64,000 nucleotides of DNA from Aeromonas encheleia (GCF_900637545.1 NZ_LR134376.1:1383001-1447000); one strand, 5' to 3'; numbered from the stretch's first letter, positions 9,086 through 18,870 are shown. Made by a program: numbers and translations. The notes: generated by a model from the sequence alone, not told the origin.

Positions 9086-9400
9086 TTATGGCGAGAGGGG
9101 CCACTGGTAATCGAACACCCTGGCACGCTCCCAAGGGGCGTTGGGCAGACTGGAGGAGAGGCCGCCGTACTTGCCCACGTCGTCCACCACTATGGTGGAG
9201 AGGATCGGCAGCTGATGCTCGGTGCAATACATGCGAATGCGTTGCAGCAGGGTACGCAGCTCATCCTGGCTGCTCTCCAGCCCGGCCTGTTTGGCCAGCT
9301 TGGAGTAACGAATGGTGGTGCGCTCCCTTGCAGACTCGATGAGGATGTCCCACAGCTTGTAGTCGCAGTTGCTGCTCTCTGCGGTGGCCAGGTTTGTCAT
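9086..9400 (-). CDS. conserved-looking hypothetical protein
   Basis: A 104-residue soluble protein. I chose ATG 9400, preceded by GGAGAGAGTT; a longer reading to 9478 has no ribosome site. The N-terminal half (DYKLWDILIESARERTTIRYSKLAKQAGL) is helical and looks like a small helix-turn-helix-like fold; the second half (LPILSTIVVDDVGKYGGLSSSLPNAPW) looks like strands with a Gly/Ser-rich loop. The pattern faintly recalls small proteins with an alkyltransferase-like or winged-helix fold, but I cannot name a family. No signal peptide or membrane segment. Own terminator, apparently monocistronic. Confidence 0.6.
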   Translation of the reverse strand: MTNLATAESSNCDYKLWDILIESARERTTIRYSKLAKQAGLESSQDELRTLLQRIRMYCTEHQLPILSTIVVDDVGKYGGLSSSLPNAPWERARVFDYQWPLSP

Positions 9401-9611
9401 AACTCTCTCCGGTGCGAAATGGTCGCTCTGTGTCGATGGGCATCTTGGCCAGTTCAACCACCACGGGCGTTGATCCAAAGCAAAAAAAGTGGAGGTTGTT
9501 GGCCTGGGGGCCCTGCAATGGGATTCTAATGGTTTTTATTTGGATTTAAAGGCTGCTTTTTGTGATTTATATGGAGTTTCGTGCTGTGAATGAGCGTTCA
9601 AATCATCTTTA

Positions 9612-9653
9612 TTGATGGGGATCAAGGGGAAGACGGGACATCGCCACTAGATT
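9612..9653 (+). promoter_or_regulatory. FNR-activated promoter of dcuC
   Basis: TTGATGGGGATCAA at 9612-9625 is a perfect FNR consensus (TTGAT-N4-ATCAA). A plausible -10 hexamer TAGATT lies at 9648-9653, putting transcription start near 9660 and the FNR centre at about -41.5, the class II position. This predicts anaerobic activation of dcuC. Confidence 0.75.
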
Positions 9654-9685
9654 TCGCACTTCGATAATCCTATCAGGAGCGCATT

Positions 9686-11062
9686 TTGGAACTCATATTC
9701 GTCTTGCTTGTGCTGGCGGCCGTGGTCTACGGCATCGTCAAGGATTACAACCCCCAGGCGGTACTGGCCCTGGCGGGGATGACCCTCTTCACCCTGGCGT
9801 ACTGGCTGGGGCTGCATCCCATATTGCCCGCGGACAAGAGCACTGGGTTCGCCCTGTTCGACCTGTTCGAGGTGTTCAAGGGGATCTTCTCCTACCGGGC
9901 GGCGGGGCTCGGCCTCACAATCATGGCGGTGGCGGGCTTTGCCACCTACATGTCCCACATCGGCGCCTCCCAGGCGCTGGTGCGGGTGGCGGTCAAGCCG
10001 GTGGCGGGCATCGGCTCCAGCTACCTGATGCTGGCGATCTGCTATCTGGTGGCGGTCTTCGTGTCGCTGTTCGTCACCTCGGCCACCGGCCTCGGCCTGT
10101 TGCTGATGGTCACCATGTACCCCGTGATGCGCAACCTCGGCATCAGCCCGGCCTCCGCCTGCGGGGTGATCGCCACCTCCCAGGCGTTCGAGATAGGCCC
10201 GACCCAGACCAACGCCATCTTCTCCGCCGGTCAGTCCGGGCTGGATCCGACCAGCTACTTCGTCGACTACCAGATCTGGCTGGTGGCCCCCATGCTGCTG
10301 GTGACCATGGTGCTGCACTTCTTCTGGCAACGGCATTGCGATCGGCAGGATGGCTGGGATCCGGCCCTGCACAGAGGCGATCATGCCGAGCTGGACGAGC
10401 AGGGGAAGGATGAGCTGAAGGCGCCGACCTGGTATGCCCTGCTGCCCATCATCCCCTTCGTGCTGATGATGACCTTCTCCAAGCTGCTGGTGGACGACAT
10501 CAAGATGAGCGTCGAGGTGGCCATGCTGCTGTCGGTGTTCATCGGCATGCTGTGCGAGCTGCTGCGTAGCCGCTCGGCGCGTACCGCCATGGCCGGGCTG
10601 TCGAGCTTCCTCGACGGCATGGGCAAGGTGTTCGGCCCGGTGGTGGCGCTGATCGTCTGCGCCGAGCTGTTCGCCGAGTCCCTCAAGGCCATAGGGGCCA
10701 TCGACACCCTGCTGCACTCCGCCGCCAACGCGGGGATCGGCAGCGGGCTGATGACCCTGGTGATGGTGGCGCTCATCATGGTGGCGGCGGTCATCATGGG
10801 CTCCGGCAACGCGGCCTTCCTCAGCTTCTCCACCCTGGCGCCCGCGGTGGCGGCCAAGTTTGGGGTCCCCGCGGTCACCATGCTGCTGCCGATGCAGCTG
10901 GCCTCCAGCATAGGTCGTTCGGTGTCACCTATCGCCGCCGTGCTGATCGCCTGTGCCGGCATCGCCAGGGTCTCCCCCTTCGTGGTGGTCAAGCGCACCT
11001 GCGTGCCCATGGCCGGCGCCCTGGTGACGGCGCTGGCGCTCAACTACCTGCTGTTTATGTGA
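9686..11062 (+). CDS. dcuC: anaerobic C4-dicarboxylate transporter DcuC
   Basis: A 458-residue inner-membrane carrier with about 12 hydrophobic helices. Length and sequence (SATGLGLLLMVTMYPVMRNLG, QAFEIGPTQTNAIFSA, MGSGNAAFLSFSTLAP, LASSIGRSVSPIAAVLI) fit DcuC, which exports succinate in exchange for fumarate, malate or aspartate during anaerobic growth. The start is a TTG at 9686 with AGGAG about six bases upstream; I see no better ATG. A perfect FNR box lies about 65 bases before the start. An M20 peptidase gene follows after 75 bases and may share the transcript. Confidence 0.88.
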   Translation: MELIFVLLVLAAVVYGIVKDYNPQAVLALAGMTLFTLAYWLGLHPILPADKSTGFALFDLFEVFKGIFSYRAAGLGLTIMAVAGFATYMSHIGASQALVRVAVKPVAGIGSSYLMLAICYLVAVFVSLFVTSATGLGLLLMVTMYPVMRNLGISPASACGVIATSQAFEIGPTQTNAIFSAGQSGLDPTSYFVDYQIWLVAPMLLVTMVLHFFWQRHCDRQDGWDPALHRGDHAELDEQGKDELKAPTWYALLPIIPFVLMMTFSKLLVDDIKMSVEVAMLLSVFIGMLCELLRSRSARTAMAGLSSFLDGMGKVFGPVVALIVCAELFAESLKAIGAIDTLLHSAANAGIGSGLMTLVMVALIMVAAVIMGSGNAAFLSFSTLAPAVAAKFGVPAVTMLLPMQLASSIGRSVSPIAAVLIACAGIARVSPFVVVKRTCVPMAGALVTALALNYLLFM

Positions 11063-11137
11063 TGGCGGGGCGGGCGGCCTGGCTGCCCGCTCTCATCCTG
11101 TTGCTGACCGGCCTGCACCAAGGGTGGCAAGGCCGGC

Positions 11138-12289
11138 ATGGAGAAGATGATGACTGACCTGAAGACTCCGTTTTCCCTCGAGACCTACCTGGCAGAGCTG
11201 GCCCCGCTCATCAACCTGGACTGCGGCACCCGCACCCCGGCCGGGGTGGCGACGGTGGCCGACATCATGACCGAAAAGTATGAAGCCATCGGCTGGCAGG
11301 TGGTACGCCACCAGTTTGCCGCCGAGTGCGGTCCCTGCCTCGAGATCACCAATGCGCCGGGCGCCGATCGCTATGATGTGATGCTGATCGGCCACATGGA
11401 TACCGTGTTCCCGGAGGGGACCGCCGCCAGGCGGCCGCTGAAGGTGGAGGGCAATCAGGCCTTCGGCCCCGGCGTCTCCGACATGAAGAGCGGCCTGCTC
11501 TCCCTCTGGTATGCCCTCAAGGGGCTGGATCCGGCGGTGCTGGCCAGGTTGAAGGTACTGGTCTGCTACAACTGCGACGAGGAGATTGGCTCCCCTTGGT
11601 CCAAGGAGTGGCTGCTGGAGAAGGCCGCCTCGAGCGCCTGTGTGCTGGTGGCCGAGGCCGCCCGCCCCAACGGGGATCTGATCAGCGCGCGCAAGGGCAA
11701 TGCCAAGTACCGCATCCGCTTCCACGGCAAGGCCTCCCACGCGGGTTCCGCCCTGGCCGAGGGGATCTCTGCCATCACAGAGCTCGCTAATTGGGTGCTG
11801 GCCATCAACGAGCAGGTCAACATGGAGACGGGCACCACCATGAACGTGGGGGTGGTGCAGGGGGGCACCGGCGTCAACGTGGTGCCTGACTTCGCCGAGG
11901 CGATCGTCGACTTGCGCTTCTGGAGCAACGAGGAGGCCGCCGCGGTGCACGACAGGCTCGGCTTCATGGCCAACAACCCCTTCCTGGCCGGTTGCCGGGT
12001 CGAGGTGGATCGCCAGAGCTTCAAGCCGGCGATGCGCCCCAACGGCGACACCGAGGCCCTGATGGCGCTGGTGGAGGCGGCGGCGCAGGAGGAGGGCATT
12101 GCCTTCAACTGGCTGGAAGCGGGGGGCGGCTCGGACGCGAACTTCACCGCCGCGGCCGGGGTACCGTCGCTGGATGGCTTCGGCCCCATGGGGGGCGGCT
12201 TCCACTCCGAGGCCGAATTCCTGCTGCTCGACAGCATAGAGCCGCGCATTCGGCTGCTGCAGCGGGTGCTGAGCCGGCTGGCGAACTAG
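11138..12289 (+). CDS. M20 family metallopeptidase, glutamate carboxypeptidase-like
   Basis: A protein of 383 residues if started at ATG 11138; ATG 11150 is the better spaced start after GGAG at 11140-11143 and would remove four residues. It is a di-zinc M20 hydrolase of the CPG2 (glutamate carboxypeptidase) type: MLIGHMDTVFPEGT (zinc His and catalytic Asp), GPGVSDMKSGLLSL (bridging Asp), NCDEEIGSPWS (catalytic Glu pair) and GGGFHSEAEF (late zinc His). A dimerisation domain lies in the middle (ARKGNAKYRIRFHGKASHAG). No signal peptide, so likely cytoplasmic cleavage of a small peptide or acyl-amino acid. Substrate unknown; beside dcuC it might feed aspartate or glutamate to anaerobic metabolism, which is only inference. 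Confidence 0.85.
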   Translation: MEKMMTDLKTPFSLETYLAELAPLINLDCGTRTPAGVATVADIMTEKYEAIGWQVVRHQFAAECGPCLEITNAPGADRYDVMLIGHMDTVFPEGTAARRPLKVEGNQAFGPGVSDMKSGLLSLWYALKGLDPAVLARLKVLVCYNCDEEIGSPWSKEWLLEKAASSACVLVAEAARPNGDLISARKGNAKYRIRFHGKASHAGSALAEGISAITELANWVLAINEQVNMETGTTMNVGVVQGGTGVNVVPDFAEAIVDLRFWSNEEAAAVHDRLGFMANNPFLAGCRVEVDRQSFKPAMRPNGDTEALMALVEAAAQEEGIAFNWLEAGGGSDANFTAAAGVPSLDGFGPMGGGFHSEAEFLLLDSIEPRIRLLQRVLSRLAN

Positions 12290-12316
12290 GCGCCCCCAGG
12301 GGCGGGATCGGAACGG

Positions 12317-12344
12317 AACGGGAGGCCAGTGCCTCCCGTTTTTT
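12317..12344. terminator. terminator after M20 peptidase gene
   Basis: AACGGGAGGC (12317-12326) pairs with GCCTCCCGTT (12331-12340), loop CAGT, followed by a T run. It closes the dcuC/M20 transcript and abuts the stop of the convergent Dph6-like gene. Confidence 0.85.
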
Positions 12345-13017
12345 ATGGCCGCTCTGCGGGCAATGGCTCCTCTTCGACCAGATAGGCCAGATGATCCTGG
12401 CGCGCCACCCGCCAGCCTGCCAGCCGCAAGGGGGCCGCGAAGCCGGGGCCGTCGGTCACCATGCTGTGATACTCCCCCTGCTCGCCGCAGAGATCGAAGC
12501 CCTGGGCGTCGGCCAGCGCCTTCAGCTCGGCCAGGCTGGCTGCGTTCAACGAACGGCCCACCCAGTCGGAGGCCAGGGTGCGGGTATCGACGCAGGAGAG
12601 GTGGGCGACTATGCCGCGCGCCAGCATACCGGCCAGCAGCGCCGCGCGGGATTGCTGCCAGAGCGGGGTGTGCACGGTCAACCCGAGCGGGCGGCAGCGT
12701 TCGCGGATCCAGTTGTTGGCGCCCCCCACGCTGTCGATGTCACCGGTCACCACCCCATCGAGGGCCCACTCCTGTCGTAGCCGGGCCAGCGCCGTCTCAT
12801 AGCCCTGCTCGAAGGGCGCCTCTATGGTGACCAGCCGGTGAGGCAGACCGAGAGCCTGCGCCTGACGGCGTGCCAGGGCCAGCGGATGGGCCAGAAAACG
12901 GGGCTCGGGTGGAGCAAAGGTCACCAGCGCGACCACCTGATGCCCCTGTTCACGGGCATGACAGAGCGCCAGCATGGCATCTTTGCCGCCACTCCAGAGT
13001 GCGATGACGCGAGACAT
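12343..13017 (-). CDS. Dph6-related ATP pyrophosphatase (PP-loop enzyme)
   Basis: A 224-residue protein of the diphthine-ammonia-ligase-related PP-loop family (COG2102). The N terminus VIALWSGGKDAMLAL is the ATP-binding PP-loop. DGVVTGDIDSVGGANNWIRERC and TPLWQQSRAALLAGML are the characteristic second and third blocks, and GEQGEYHSMVTDGP near the end matches the family signature. In archaea and eukaryotes the relative amidates diphthine on elongation factor 2; bacteria have no diphthamide, so the bacterial substrate is unknown. Apparently monocistronic. Confidence 0.8.
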   Translation of the reverse strand: MSRVIALWSGGKDAMLALCHAREQGHQVVALVTFAPPEPRFLAHPLALARRQAQALGLPHRLVTIEAPFEQGYETALARLRQEWALDGVVTGDIDSVGGANNWIRERCRPLGLTVHTPLWQQSRAALLAGMLARGIVAHLSCVDTRTLASDWVGRSLNAASLAELKALADAQGFDLCGEQGEYHSMVTDGPGFAAPLRLAGWRVARQDHLAYLVEEEPLPAERP

Positions 13018-13120
13018 GGGTTTGATTCCAACGGTGAAAGAGGGGACATGCTACCCAGCTGGCGAGCCCTTGGCAAAGCCGCAGCGGCGGGAAATCGCCG
13101 CGGGAGAGAGAGAAGGAGGG

Positions 13121-13150
13121 AGAAAAGAACAGGCCCCCATGCGGGGGCCT
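13121..13150 (-). terminator. dcuB terminator
   Basis: On the minus strand AGGCCCCC and GGGGGCCT form an eight-bp stem (13131-13150, four-base loop) followed by GTTCTTTTC, 33 bases after the dcuB stop. Confidence 0.7.
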
Positions 13151-13182
13151 GTCAGGCCAGAGCGTGTCGAACGCCGTTGGTA

Positions 13183-14526
13183 TTACAGCAAGATGGTGGT
13201 CAGCACATAGCCCAGGGCGCAGGAGCTGCTGACCCCGATCAGCCCCGGAATGATGAAGCTGTGGTTGATGATGAACTTGCCGATGCGGGTGGTGCCGGAG
13301 CGGTCGAAACCGATACAGGCCAGATCGCTCGGGTAGGTCGGCAGCACGAAGTAACCGTAGCTGGCCGGCAGGAAGGCGATCAGCAGCTTCGGCTCCACCC
13401 CCAGCGCCAGGCCCATGGGGGCGATGGCGGTCAGGGCGGCGGCCTGGCTGTTCACCAGCTTGGAGATGAGGAACAGCACCAGGGCGTAGGTCCAGGGCTG
13501 GGCCTGTACCACGTGGGCCAGCGACTCCTTGAGCAGCGGCATGTGAGCCTGGAAGAAGGTCTCACTCATCCAGGCGACCCCGAACACGGAGAAGATGGCG
13601 ACCATGCCGGCCTTGAACACCGCACCGTTGGAGATGTCACCCGGCTTGACCTTGCAGCGCATCAGTATGATGGCGCCGGCGATCAGCATCATCATCTGGA
13701 TCACCAGGTTCATGGAGAGCGGGCCAGCCTTGCCCTTGATCTCGAACACGGGTCTCAGCCCTTCGTTGGCCCCCAGCACCACCACGGCGGCGATGGCGGC
13801 GAAGAAGATCCAGGTCGACCAGTAGGCTTCTTTCGGGAACTTGGTGTTGAGCAGGGTCTCGCCGCCGCCATAGATGAAGGCGCGTTGCTCAGGATCCTTG
13901 ATCTTGGCCTGGAACTCCTGATCCTGGTCCAGATCCTTGCCGCGACGCAGGCTCCACAGGGCCGCCATGATCACGCCGGTCAGGGAGGAGGGGATGGCGA
14001 TCATCAGGATGTCCAGCAGGCCGTAGGCCTGACCTATGCCGTGACCGGCCGCCAGGATGGAGACCATGGAGACCACGGCCACCGAGACCGGGGAGGCGCA
14101 GATGGCCATCTGGGAGGCGACGGAGGCGACCGCCATCGGCCGCTCGGGACGGATGTTCTTCTGCAGCGCTATGTCGGCGATGATGGGGAACATGGTGTAG
14201 ACCACGTGACCGGTACCGCACAGGAAGGTGAGGGTCCAGGTGGTGAGCGGCGCCAGAATGGTGATGTATTGCGGGTGACGGCGCAGCAGGCGCTCGGCAA
14301 TCTGCATCATCAGGTTGAGGCCGCCGGCGGTCTGCAGGGTGGCGGCGCAGCCGATCACCGCCAGTATGGTCAGCATCACCTGCACCGGTGGCTCACCCGG
14401 GGTCAGCCCGAACACGAAGGTCAGCAGGAACAGACCTATGCCGCTGATGAGACCCAGTCCCATGCCCCCAAAGCGGGTACCCAGCAGCAAGCAGCCGAGT
14501 ACCACAAAAAACTCCATCAAGATCAT
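13183..14526 (-). CDS. dcuB: anaerobic C4-dicarboxylate antiporter of the DcuA/DcuB family
   Basis: A 447-residue inner-membrane carrier with about 11-12 helices. LCGTGHVVYTMFPIIADIALQKNIRPERPMAVASVASQ and ASPVSVAVVSMVS are hallmarks of the DcuA/DcuB family, which exchange fumarate, malate or aspartate for succinate and supply fumarate respiration. Length equals E. coli DcuB (446). I favour DcuB over DcuA because of an FNR-type box at the class II position upstream, but sequence alone does not settle this. Start ATG 14526 behind GAGGTAATGGA. Apparently monocistronic, with terminator at 13121-13150. Confidence 0.8.
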   Translation of the reverse strand: MILMEFFVVLGCLLLGTRFGGMGLGLISGIGLFLLTFVFGLTPGEPPVQVMLTILAVIGCAATLQTAGGLNLMMQIAERLLRRHPQYITILAPLTTWTLTFLCGTGHVVYTMFPIIADIALQKNIRPERPMAVASVASQMAICASPVSVAVVSMVSILAAGHGIGQAYGLLDILMIAIPSSLTGVIMAALWSLRRGKDLDQDQEFQAKIKDPEQRAFIYGGGETLLNTKFPKEAYWSTWIFFAAIAAVVVLGANEGLRPVFEIKGKAGPLSMNLVIQMMMLIAGAIILMRCKVKPGDISNGAVFKAGMVAIFSVFGVAWMSETFFQAHMPLLKESLAHVVQAQPWTYALVLFLISKLVNSQAAALTAIAPMGLALGVEPKLLIAFLPASYGYFVLPTYPSDLACIGFDRSGTTRIGKFIINHSFIIPGLIGVSSSCALGYVLTTILL

Positions 14527-14614
14527 TCCATTACCTCGTGTGATTAATCCATCTCTGCGTCGGACCCTGGGTCCGCCATTCGCGTTGTTATTTAGCCCTA
14601 AGGGGTTAGTGGGT

Positions 14615-14656
14615 ATTCTGCCCTCCCTAAAGAGGTAAAAAATTGAGTTACTTCAA
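14615..14656 (-). promoter_or_regulatory. probable FNR-dependent promoter of dcuB
   Basis: TTGAGTTACTTCAA at 14643-14656 keeps the TTGA-N6-TCAA core of the FNR box with one change per arm. On the minus strand a CAGAAT -10-like hexamer occupies 14620-14615, giving a start near 14608 and the box centre at about -41.5, the same class II geometry as dcuC. Confidence 0.5.
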
Positions 14657-14803
14657 TAACTCATTCTTTTTCGATTTAAGTGCATAAAAACCACGAATTG
14701 AGGGCAGTGAGGGCGGCGAGAACGGCGGCGAAGAACGCAAATAACGATGGACGGAGGCGGGGAGGCAGGGGGTGACAGGGTCGTGGCGGCATAAGAGAGG
14801 AAT

Positions 14804-14835
14804 AAAAAAAGCCGACCCTGGGGTCGGCTTTTTGC
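14804..14835. terminator. asnS terminator (bidirectional)
   Basis: GCCGACCC and GGGTCGGC (stem 14811-14828) are flanked by A7 on the left and T5 on the right. On the minus strand it lies about 27 bases after asnS. The remainder of 14527-14855 holds the dcuB promoter and no gene. Confidence 0.85.
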
Positions 14836-14855
14836 GATTCGTGTGCTGTCCGCGA

Positions 14856-16256
<1,401 letters not shown>

Positions 16257-16579
16257 CGAAATATTGTCTCCAGCTTGTTCTTGCAGCGCTATTTGCAACA
16301 CTAGGGGTCTGGCCCGGGCATGAATGGCCCACCCTGGCAGACTAAGCCGTCAATCTTACCCGCGCGGGTTTGATAAACAAGCAAAAATGTCGGGCGTTTG
16401 CGGGCTTTTCGGCAGGGTGAAGGTCGGATGAAGCCATAGGGAAGGGGGCTGAGAGTAGAGGATAGGAGGCAGGGAGCGGATGGGCTGATGCGGGGTTGCA
16501 GGGCGGGTGGATCCTCTGCCGGGGCGGCCTCATGGCGCCGCTCCTTATAGATAGCCAAGCTGCCTGGCCGGTGCGCGGA
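16257..16579 (-). promoter_or_regulatory. asnS upstream region with candidate promoter
   Basis: Gene-free stretch of 323 bases. On the minus strand TTGTTT (16380-16375) and TAAGAT (16358-16353) are spaced 16 bases apart and could serve as -35 and -10 of asnS. The rest, between here and the end of the heme-sensor gene, shows nothing I recognise. Confidence 0.4.
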
Positions 16580-17395
16580 CTAGCCGCGCTTCTGCTCGTC
16601 CTGCTCCGGATGGGGCGCCGGGCGCTTGCCGAGCTGGCGCTCCACGCTGTCGAGCATCTGGTTGTAGGCCAGCGCGACCCGGCCTATCTCGTCCCCCTCA
16701 TCCCCTTCCAGCCGATGACCGAACTCATGCAGATCGGTGGCCTCCTCCATGGAGCGGGTCAGCTGGTTGAGCGGGCGCACTATCCAGGTGCGGATGGCCC
16801 AGAGGGTCAGCAGCAGGCCCAGCCCGAAGATGACGGTGAGGCTGAGCGCCGAGGTGAGGATGTTCTGCTCGACCCGGGTGAACAGGCTGTCGAGGGAGTA
16901 GTCGAATCGCACCGCCCCCAGCACGGTATTCTCCGGCACCTGATGGCAGCTGGTGCAGTCGGTGCCGCGAAAATCTTTCTTCGCCAACAGCGGGCGGGTC
17001 ACCACCAGCCGGCTGTGCATGTCGTTATGCACCACCTCCAGGCTGCCCTTGCCCGCCAGCGCCAGCGCATCGAACCTGTCCTTGGGTGCCTCGCTCTCGC
17101 GGCCCGGCCCGTACTGCTTGTTGACCGGCGCCCCGCGCACTATGCGGGCATCCTCCACGTGGGCGTGCTCCATGAACTTGTGGCGCAGGGTATCGCGGGC
17201 GTCCATCTTGCCGGTCAGCATCAGCATGTTGAGGCTGTCGAAATAGGCCTCGGTCTGCTCGTGGCTCTGCTCCTTGATGAGGGAGAGGATGAGGTCACGC
17301 TCGCGCACCGCCTGATAGGCGGCGGAGAACACCAGCACCATGGAGAAGATGAACAGCAGGAAGAAATTGATTTTGGCAGCGATGGAGAGGCGCAT
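16580..17395 (-). CDS. membrane sensor with periplasmic heme c site and HAMP domain, no output domain
   Basis: A 271-residue protein: first membrane helix at about residues 9-29, periplasmic domain ~30-180, second helix ~181-203, HAMP linker ~204-256, then a short charged tail. The periplasmic domain ends with C147-T-S-C150-H151, a covalent heme c attachment motif, followed by the LGAVRFDYSLD segment seen in heme-bearing sensor domains. HAMP domains normally relay signals to kinase, cyclase or chemoreceptor modules, but none follows. It might act with a separate partner or be a degenerate receptor. Likely senses redox state or a diatomic gas; ligand unknown. Start ATG 17395. Monocistronic. 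Confidence 0.75.
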   Translation of the reverse strand: MRLSIAAKINFFLLFIFSMVLVFSAAYQAVRERDLILSLIKEQSHEQTEAYFDSLNMLMLTGKMDARDTLRHKFMEHAHVEDARIVRGAPVNKQYGPGRESEAPKDRFDALALAGKGSLEVVHNDMHSRLVVTRPLLAKKDFRGTDCTSCHQVPENTVLGAVRFDYSLDSLFTRVEQNILTSALSLTVIFGLGLLLTLWAIRTWIVRPLNQLTRSMEEATDLHEFGHRLEGDEGDEIGRVALAYNQMLDSVERQLGKRPAPHPEQDEQKRG

Positions 17396-17486
17396 GGGAA
17401 CGGTACATCTGTTGGGTAAAACCCGCGCAGTCTACCCTTCTCGTGCGCAGGTTTTTGATGAGTTGCTCACATTCTGATGAAAAAGA

Positions 17487-17516
17487 TTCAAAAGACCCCG
17501 TCCGATCGAGCGGGGC
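17487..17516 (-). terminator. bioA terminator
   Basis: CCCCG and CGGGG arms (about 17495-17514) with a ten-base loop, followed on the minus strand by TCTTTT. Lies about 14 bases after the bioA stop. Confidence 0.6.
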
Positions 17517-17529
17517 CTGTTGTGACTGA

Positions 17530-18804
17530 TCAGAACTCGCCGTCGTGGATGGCCTGCCCGATGGCCCGGGTCAGCACGCTCAACTGCTCCGGGCTGATGA
17601 CGAAGGGAGGCATCAGGTAGATGAGCTTGCCAAAGGGCCGGATCCAGGCCCCCAGCTCGACAAACTTGCGCTGGATGCGCGCCACGTCCACCCGTTCCTT
17701 CATCTCCACCACCCCGATGGCGCCGAGCACCCGCACATCGGCCACTGCTGGGTTGAGGGTGAGCCGTACCAGCTCGGTCCTGAGCTGATGCTCGATAGAC
17801 TGCACCCGCTCCTGCCAGGGGGAAGCCAGCAGCAGCTCGATGGAGGCATTGGCGACCGCACAGGCCAGCGGATTGGCCATGAAGGTGGGGCCGTGCATGA
17901 AGACGCCGGCCTTGCCATCGCAGATGGTGTGGGCCACCCGCTCCGTGGTGAGGGTGGCGGAGAGCGTCATGTAGCCGCCGGTGAGCGCCTTGCCCAGACA
18001 CATTATGTCGGGGCTGATGCCTGCCCAGTCACAGGCAAACAGCTGGCCGGTGCGGCCGAAACCGGTGGCGATCTCGTCGGCGATGAGCAGTATGCCGAAC
18101 TCGTCGCACAGGGCGCGCACCCACTGCAGGTAGCGGGGGTGATAGAAGCGCATGCCGCCTGCCCCCTGCACTATGGGCTCGAGCACGATGGCGGCGATCT
18201 CTTCGTGGCGATCCGCCACCAGGCTGGCGAGATCCACCACGCAGTTTTCGTCCCACTGGGCGTGGAAGCGGCAATCGGGGGCCGGGGCGAACAACTGCTC
18301 CGGCAGGAAGCCCCGGTAGAGCTCGTGCATGCCGCCATCGGGGTCGGTGACGCTCATGGCGCCGAAGGTGTCGCCGTGATAGCCGCCGCGCAGGGAGACA
18401 AACTTGGTGCGCGGCTGATCCTTCGCGTGCCAGTACTGCTGGGCCATCTTGAGCGCCACCTCCACCGCCACAGAGCCGGAGTCGGCCAGGAAGACCCGAT
18501 CCAGCCCGGCCGGGGTGATCTCCACCAGCTTGCGACACAGCTCGACGGCGGGTGCATGGGTCAGGCCGCCGAACATGACGTGGGCCATCTTGCCGAGCTG
18601 GGCATGGGCCGCCGCATCCAGTTCCGGCACCTGATAGCCGTGCACGCAGGCCCACCAGGAGCTCATGCCATCCACCAGCTCGCGGCCGTCGCTCAGGGTG
18701 AGGGTCACGCCTTTGGCGCTGGCCACCTCGTAGCAGGGCAGGGGCTGGGTGAGGGAGGTATAGGGGTGCCAGATGTGGTGCAGGTCGAATTCTTGATTGG
18801 TCAT
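17530..18804 (-). CDS. bioA: adenosylmethionine-8-amino-7-oxononanoate aminotransferase
   Basis: A 424-residue PLP enzyme that converts 7-keto-8-aminopelargonate to 7,8-diaminopelargonate with S-adenosylmethionine as amino donor. The N terminus HIWHPYTSLTQPLP is a BioA signature, SSWWACVHGY and RGGYHGDTFGAMSVTDP follow, LIADEIATGFGRTG holds the PLP Asp, and IMCLGKALTGGYM the Schiff-base Lys. I chose ATG 18804 because the alternative TTG at 18822 lies inside the predicted operator. Divergent from bioB, as in E. coli, with a shared control region. Confidence 0.95.
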   Translation of the reverse strand: MTNQEFDLHHIWHPYTSLTQPLPCYEVASAKGVTLTLSDGRELVDGMSSWWACVHGYQVPELDAAAHAQLGKMAHVMFGGLTHAPAVELCRKLVEITPAGLDRVFLADSGSVAVEVALKMAQQYWHAKDQPRTKFVSLRGGYHGDTFGAMSVTDPDGGMHELYRGFLPEQLFAPAPDCRFHAQWDENCVVDLASLVADRHEEIAAIVLEPIVQGAGGMRFYHPRYLQWVRALCDEFGILLIADEIATGFGRTGQLFACDWAGISPDIMCLGKALTGGYMTLSATLTTERVAHTICDGKAGVFMHGPTFMANPLACAVANASIELLLASPWQERVQSIEHQLRTELVRLTLNPAVADVRVLGAIGVVEMKERVDVARIQRKFVELGAWIRPFGKLIYLMPPFVISPEQLSVLTRAIGQAIHDGEF

Positions 18805-18815
18805 TTTATGTTCTA

Positions 18816-18849
18816 TTGTCAATTAATTTGATCTGGTCGGTGTTGACAG
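18816..18849. promoter_or_regulatory. BirA-like operator between bioA and bioB
   Basis: Half-sites TTGTCAATT (18816-18824) and TGTTGACAG (18841-18849) are inverted and 16 bases apart, resembling the BirA operator (TTGTAAACC, spacer of ~14-16, GGTTTACAA). The inner TGTCAA/TTGACA match is exact. BirA with biotinyl-AMP would repress both bio operons. Confidence 0.55.
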
Positions 18850-18870
18850 TCTACGCGCGCTCTCTACACT
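18843..18870 (+). promoter_or_regulatory. bioB promoter
   Basis: A perfect -35 TTGACA (18843-18848) and a -10-like TACACT (18865-18870) are 16 bases apart. The -35 element is embedded in the right half of the BirA-like operator, so repressor binding would block it. Confidence 0.6.

Noticed and set aside
12838..14547. 569-codon frame opposite dcuB and the Dph6-like gene
   Set aside because: Antisense to two recognised genes and spans their terminator.
18804..18822. TTG at 18822 as bioA start
   Set aside because: It lies inside the predicted BirA operator; ATG 18804 matches the usual BioA N terminus better.
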